From contig JAFGDW010000300.1 in assembly GCA_016931935.1 (NCBI GenBank), forward strand, positions 1 to 55,273: DNA of 55,273 nt, read 5' to 3'. The stretch's first letter is position 1; each line of letters opens with the position of its first letter. The notes under the pieces were generated by a model. It ran no database searches. It was given only the letters and a program-made list of their open reading frames with translations, and was not told where the DNA came from. Positions 51,763-55,273 of this stretch are shown here, one piece after another. Both the position numbers and the translations under genes were made by a program. Origin of the DNA: Candidatus Zhuqueibacterota bacterium (lineage in GTDB: Bacteria > Zhuqueibacterota > Zhuqueibacteria > Thermofontimicrobiales > Thiofontviventaceae).

Positions 51763-52851
51763 TTAATAAGGGCGCTTGTAAAATGGCGTTTTTATCACTG
51801 TTGCCGGTTGATGCGTATTACGAATTTCAATATCAATTGAAGTTCCGACTTTAGCAGCATCCACTTCTACATATCCCATGCCAATGGATTTCTGTAGCAT
51901 TGGCGACATTGTTCCACTTGTTACATGTCCGATAATTCGACCACCGGAATAAATCTGATAGCCGTGACGGGCAAATGCTCGACCATCCATTTGGAAGCCA
52001 ATTAGCTTACGTTTTACTCCTTCATTTTTTACCTGCATAAGCACATCCCGTGCAATGAAATCACCTTTATCCAGCTTGGTAATCCAGCCAAGACCTGCTT
52101 CCAGCGGATTAGTGGTTTGATCGATGTCATTTCCATACAAACAATACTTCACTTCGAGCCGAAGCGTATCACGTGCTCCCAATCCGATTGCTTCTATATT
52201 ATACATTTTTCCGGCAGCCATCACGGTATTCCACAACTGTACTGCCTGATCAACGGGAACCATCAATTCAAAGCCATCTTCACCGGTATAACCCGTCCGT
52301 GCGATCATTGCGTCGCAGTTGGCTATATTGCCGATGTTGAACCAGTAATATTTTATATCGCTCAGGTCAACATCTGTCAAAGGTTGAAGGGTATCCTGCG
52401 CATTTCGTCCCTGCACCGCAATCAGGGCGTAATCATCAGAACGATTGGTAAGCTCAACATCATTGATTAGGTGTTGATTCATCCAGTCAAAATCTTTCTG
52501 CAGGTTGGAGGCATTCACCACAACCATGAAATGATCGGGAAAGCGATATATGAGCAGATCATCGACAATTCCGCCATCAGGATAACACATGGCAGAATAC
52601 TGTGCCTGGTAAGGCTGCAAAGTTGATACATCATTAATAGTGATATATTGTAGAAAGTCTTCCGCCTTGTCACCGCGCACTTCAAATTCTCCCATATGGG
52701 AAACATCAAAGACGCCTACGGTTTCACGTACACAACGATGTTCTGCAAGAATGCCCTGATATTGAATTGGCATCAGATAACCGGCAAACGGAACGATTTT
52801 CGCTCCAAGTTTGACATGTTGTTCATATAACGGTGTTTTCTTTTCTTCCAC
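51763..52851 (-). CDS. gcvT: Glycine cleavage system T protein (aminomethyltransferase)
   Basis: This 362-residue tetrahydrofolate-dependent enzyme takes the aminomethyl group from lipoylated GcvH to form methylene-THF and ammonia. It shows YEQHVKLGAKIVPFAGYLMP, GVFDVSHMGEFEVRG, the folate-site DDLLIYR and YTGEDGFELMVP, then LGARDTLRLEVKYCLYG. Length and motif order are standard. Translation starts with GTG at 52851, with GGGTG upstream. It heads the ftsK-lolA operon behind a long leader. The other gcv genes are not in the window. Confidence 0.95.
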   Translation of the reverse strand: MEEKKTPLYEQHVKLGAKIVPFAGYLMPIQYQGILAEHRCVRETVGVFDVSHMGEFEVRGDKAEDFLQYITINDVSTLQPYQAQYSAMCYPDGGIVDDLLIYRFPDHFMVVVNASNLQKDFDWMNQHLINDVELTNRSDDYALIAVQGRNAQDTLQPLTDVDLSDIKYYWFNIGNIANCDAMIARTGYTGEDGFELMVPVDQAVQLWNTVMAAGKMYNIEAIGLGARDTLRLEVKYCLYGNDIDQTTNPLEAGLGWITKLDKGDFIARDVLMQVKNEGVKRKLIGFQMDGRAFARHGYQIYSGGRIIGHVTSGTMSPMLQKSIGMGYVEVDAAKVGTSIDIEIRNTHQPATVIKTPFYKRPY

Positions 52852-53149
52852 GTTTCACCCACTTCTAATAATTTAATAGAGAACGATTTCTTCTACTCGT
52901 CCGTTCATTGTCTATCAAAAGAAAATCAGTTATTCGCGGTTGAATTTTAGCGTTCGATGAGAGATATTACTCACCAACAGCTTCATTTTAGATTCATTCA
53001 AGTGAATTAAATTGCGCAATAAAAATGAAATTCAAATCAGATATGTGAACCCGAAACCGGAGACTGAGCCTGTAAAACATTGATAACACAATGTGTTTCT
53101 TGAAAAAAAGATAACAAAAGAATTTGTATTTGTCAAGTTTAATTTCGAA
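52852..53149 (-). promoter_or_regulatory. Promoter and long leader of the gcvT-ftsK-lolA operon
   Basis: On the minus strand a consensus TTGACA (53136-53131) and TATCTT (53113-53108) are 17 bases apart. The transcript would start near 53100, leaving about 250 bases before the gcvT GTG. The leader holds the palindrome ATTGCGCAAT (53011-53020) and, close to the start codon, a stem GAACG/CGTTC extended by TAGA/TCTA. I looked for glycine riboswitch hallmarks and did not find them. Confidence 0.6.
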
Positions 53150-54421
53150 TTAGAGAATATTGCGAATATCATTTATTATCACAAACACCATTAATATGAG
53201 CAACAGCGCCATGCCAATTTGCTGAACGATCATTTTTGCCTTTGTCGAAATCGGTCGGCGAATGACAGCTTCAATTGTCAGGATCAGTAAATGCCCACCA
53301 TCAAGCACTGGCACAGGAAGTAAATTCAGAAATCCCAGGTTCAGGCTGAGAAATGCCATAAAAACGAACAGATTACCAGCCCCGGCGCGAGCACTGTCGC
53401 CTGCCATTTTCGCTATTTGAATCGGTCCGCCAAAAGCATTTTTCACGGACTCCTGGCCGGTGAAAATTCGCTTCAGCGATTTATAAACCATATAAGTTAA
53501 ATTATATGAAAATGTAAAACCCGATGCAAGCGCCTTTCCGGGCCCAACTTCCTTCTGCTTCAACGCATATGCAATACCAATCTTGCCCAGACCATCCGTG
53601 GCATCTTTGCGAGGGACGGCATCACTACTAAGCTGCTTTCCGTCTCGTTCCCAAACAACTGTAACCGCCCGATCCGGACGTTTATGAATAATTGCTGTTA
53701 AATCATTCCAGGTGACGATTGCGGTATCGTTAATACTAACAATCCGATCGCCTTCTTTCATTCCAATTGAATCAGCAGGAAAATCAGGGATGACGGAACC
53801 AACAACCGGTGGTACTGATTGCGGTAAACTATCAGCAAATGTCGCAGCAAAATTTCCGTTCATCAGTGAATCACCACGCATCCATTGCACACTGACATTT
53901 TGTTTGCCGTGAACCTGTTTCATTACTTCATTCCAGGTTTCCACTGGTTGATTATTAATCTGGGTTAGCAAATCACCCTTTTGGAATCCCAGAGAAGCGA
54001 CATATGAATCTTGCCTAACATCGCCGACCATTGGACCCAGTGCTTCGCTGATTCCTGTGATATAGGTCATCGCAGCAAAGATTAGCACAGCCAGCAATAT
54101 ATTCATCAACGGACCAGCAAAGATAACCAGAAACCGTTGGTAATACGGTTTCGACATAAATTCCCAGGGTTCGCCTTTAATGGAATCCGCTTCCATACTT
54201 TCATCGATCATGCCGGACATTTTAACGTACCCACCAATCGGTACCCATGAAAGGCAATAATCGGTATCACCTATTTTTTTACCGATCATTCGCGGCGGAA
54301 AACCCAGTGAAAATCGTTCCACACGAATACCGACCATTTTGGCCAGGATAAAATGTCCAAATTCGTGAATAAACACCAACACCCCTAATACAAAAATAAA
54401 GGCCAATAAGGTTACTAACAT
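53150..54421 (-). CDS. rseP: Site-2 intramembrane zinc metalloprotease
   Basis: This 423-residue inner-membrane protease of the RseP/MucP type has the zinc motif HEFGH at residues 19-23, two PDZ domains between the first and later helices (GDLLTQINNQPVETW and GDRIVSINDTAIVTW), and the distal LNLLPVPVLDGGHLL that supplies the Asp ligand. It cleaves anti-sigma factors and remnant signal peptides within the membrane. AGGAGAG precedes the ATG. A terminator-like hairpin upstream separates it from the barrel protein gene. Confidence 0.94.
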   Translation of the reverse strand: MLVTLLAFIFVLGVLVFIHEFGHFILAKMVGIRVERFSLGFPPRMIGKKIGDTDYCLSWVPIGGYVKMSGMIDESMEADSIKGEPWEFMSKPYYQRFLVIFAGPLMNILLAVLIFAAMTYITGISEALGPMVGDVRQDSYVASLGFQKGDLLTQINNQPVETWNEVMKQVHGKQNVSVQWMRGDSLMNGNFAATFADSLPQSVPPVVGSVIPDFPADSIGMKEGDRIVSINDTAIVTWNDLTAIIHKRPDRAVTVVWERDGKQLSSDAVPRKDATDGLGKIGIAYALKQKEVGPGKALASGFTFSYNLTYMVYKSLKRIFTGQESVKNAFGGPIQIAKMAGDSARAGAGNLFVFMAFLSLNLGFLNLLPVPVLDGGHLLILTIEAVIRRPISTKAKMIVQQIGMALLLILMVFVIINDIRNIL

Positions 54422-54442
54422 TGTTCTCTCCTGTCAACCATT

Positions 54443-54484
54443 AAAAACGTGAACCCCGACAGTTAAAAATAACTGTCAGGGTTC
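54443..54484 (-). terminator. Terminator after the partial barrel-protein gene
   Basis: GAACCCCGACAGTT (54451-54464) pairs with AACTGTCAGGGTTC (54471-54484), 13 pairs with one mismatch. On the minus strand the stem is followed by ACG and five T residues (54447-54443). It ends transcripts from the right-hand gene just before rseP. Confidence 0.75.
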
Positions 54485-54546
54485 TACAATTATCAATTCA
54501 AATCATAGCATAACATTATTAAATTTCAGATGTTGTCACAACGCGC

Positions 54547-55273
54547 CTAGCGGACACTTATTCCCAATCCGGCGGAAAGTCCTTTTACAACTCCAAAATT
54601 ATAATCTATGTTGACAAATAGTGGGACAAGCGGAATTGGTGTAAATTTCATGCCAACATTACCTCGGAAATTTTGTTTTGTAAACGCATCGAGTTGGGGA
54701 TATGGATCGGGCAGTTTCACAGTCAGAGACGAATAATCGATTCCGGCGCCACCATAAATGGTCGCCAATGCGGGGAATGAATAGCTGGCGACCAACGCGA
54801 GGCTCATGTTATTAACTCCTTCGAAATGAAAATCTTCCGGGACCGTTAATCTATGGTATGCACCCACCACGGCTACTTTTGGTAAACCAAAAACCTGAAT
54901 TAATCCGTACTTAGCGCCAATACCGAGCAAGGTCACATTCCCATTCGCAGAGTTTTCCTTGCCAATCGGAAATGTGAAATATCTTCCTATAACCTCCAGA
55001 TTTCCAACCAGTCCGACGGAGGCCTGAAGCACAGGTACCGGGACGACGCTCTCATTTCCAAGAGGTCCATTCTGCAAGCCTGACGGCATACCAACAAGTG
55101 TTGGTTTTTGTTCATCGCCGACCATCATTCCGGTTAATTTAATACCAACATCAAAGCCCAATACACCGTGGACATCCGCCGTGTTATAAAGTCCGCCGCC
55201 GGCTGTAAAGCCAAAAAGGTCCAGTAATGGATTGACAGCATTTTCCATATTCTTCTTTGCCGCGGTTACATTA
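54547..55273 (-). CDS. DUF6588-like outer-membrane beta-barrel protein, 5' end outside the window
   Basis: This is an outer-membrane protein whose frame stays open to the window edge. A Met at 55248 is internal: the codons before it (NVTAAKKN) continue without a stop, and no signal peptide is visible, so the true start lies beyond 55273. The visible 242 residues include FTAGGGLYNTADVHGVLGFD, close to the opening of DUF6588-type proteins. Repeated amphipathic strands follow, and the chain ends in LSAGLGISVR. It probably forms a barrel of unknown role. A strong terminator follows, so it is not part of the rseP operon. Confidence 0.7.
   Translation of the reverse strand, partial: NVTAAKKNMENAVNPLLDLFGFTAGGGLYNTADVHGVLGFDVGIKLTGMMVGDEQKPTLVGMPSGLQNGPLGNESVVPVPVLQASVGLVGNLEVIGRYFTFPIGKENSANGNVTLLGIGAKYGLIQVFGLPKVAVVGAYHRLTVPEDFHFEGVNNMSLALVASYSFPALATIYGGAGIDYSSLTVKLPDPYPQLDAFTKQNFRGNVGMKFTPIPLVPLFVNIDYNFGVVKGLSAGLGISVR

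Noticed and set aside
52852..53100. Glycine riboswitch upstream of gcvT
   Set aside because: The leader lacks the paired GGAGAG-type aptamer cores and the conserved joining sequences; only a long leader with a simple stem is seen.
1..55273. tRNA, rRNA and CRISPR features
   Set aside because: I saw no tRNA T-arm pattern with matching acceptor stem, no rRNA segment beyond the 13-base tail complement and no regularly spaced repeats.

Overview
The window comes from a Gram-negative bacterium with an outer membrane: it encodes LolA, RseP, a Wzi-like capsule protein, a Wzc-type kinase and beta-barrel proteins. The DNA is AT-rich, roughly 40% G+C by eye. Many genes have clear Shine-Dalgarno sequences (AAGGAG type), and several promoters look like ordinary TTGACA/TATAAT promoters. 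These features argue against Bacteroidota proper, which lack strong SDs and use a different promoter. The lolA-ftsK-gcvT-rseP arrangement, DUF3467, and a DUF6588-like barrel suggest a deep lineage of the FCB group (Calditrichota, KSB1 or Marinimicrobia-like). That placement is inference; no rRNA gene is present.

Layout. Positions 1-5144 hold a tandem pair of long-chain acyl-CoA synthetases on the minus strand, with a promoter and candidate operator. They are followed by a DUF3467 gene and a small beta-barrel protein gene on the plus strand. Positions 5201-48361 are one continuous minus-strand surface-polysaccharide locus of about 43 kb. Positions 48823-54421 carry housekeeping genes on the minus strand (lolA, ftsK, gcvT, rseP), and a partial outer-membrane protein runs off the right edge.

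The polysaccharide locus, in transcription order (right to left). (a) A Wzc-like chain-length regulator and tyrosine kinase, a small conserved protein, and a NusG/RfaH-like antiterminator behind a structured leader. (b) An eleven-gene, tightly packed sugar-acid module (44547 to 34666): NeuA-phosphatase fusion, short NeuB, class IV aminotransferase, TIM-barrel isomerase, two SDRs, a GAPDH-like enzyme with an altered active site, HAD phosphatase, FAH-family enzyme, a second CMP-sugar cytidylyltransferase and a D-2-hydroxyacid dehydrogenase. (c) A lone methyltransferase next to a 135-bp IS66-type MITE with a perfect 8-bp target duplication. (d) An assembly module: three large GT-B-like transferases, Wzy, Wzx, three GT4 glycosyltransferases, two hexapeptide acyltransferases, an alpha/alpha-toroid protein, an asparagine-synthetase-like amidotransferase, a DUF354 protein and an initiating sugar phosphotransferase. 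(e) WbpB-WbpD-WbpE-like genes for a 3-acetamido uronic acid, followed by Wzi. (f) A methyltransferase, a zinc-ribbon epimerase and hddC-hddA-gmhA for GDP-D-glycero-D-manno-heptose, ending at a strong terminator.

How it works together (inference). A lipid-linked repeat unit is started by the phosphoglycosyltransferase and extended by the GT-B enzymes. Its building blocks probably include GDP-heptose, a UDP-diacetamido uronic acid that AsnB may amidate, and one or two CMP-activated ulosonate-like acids. The unit is then flipped by Wzx, polymerised by Wzy and controlled by Wzc. The sugar-acid module is the part least like any pathway I can name and is the best candidate for undescribed biochemistry.
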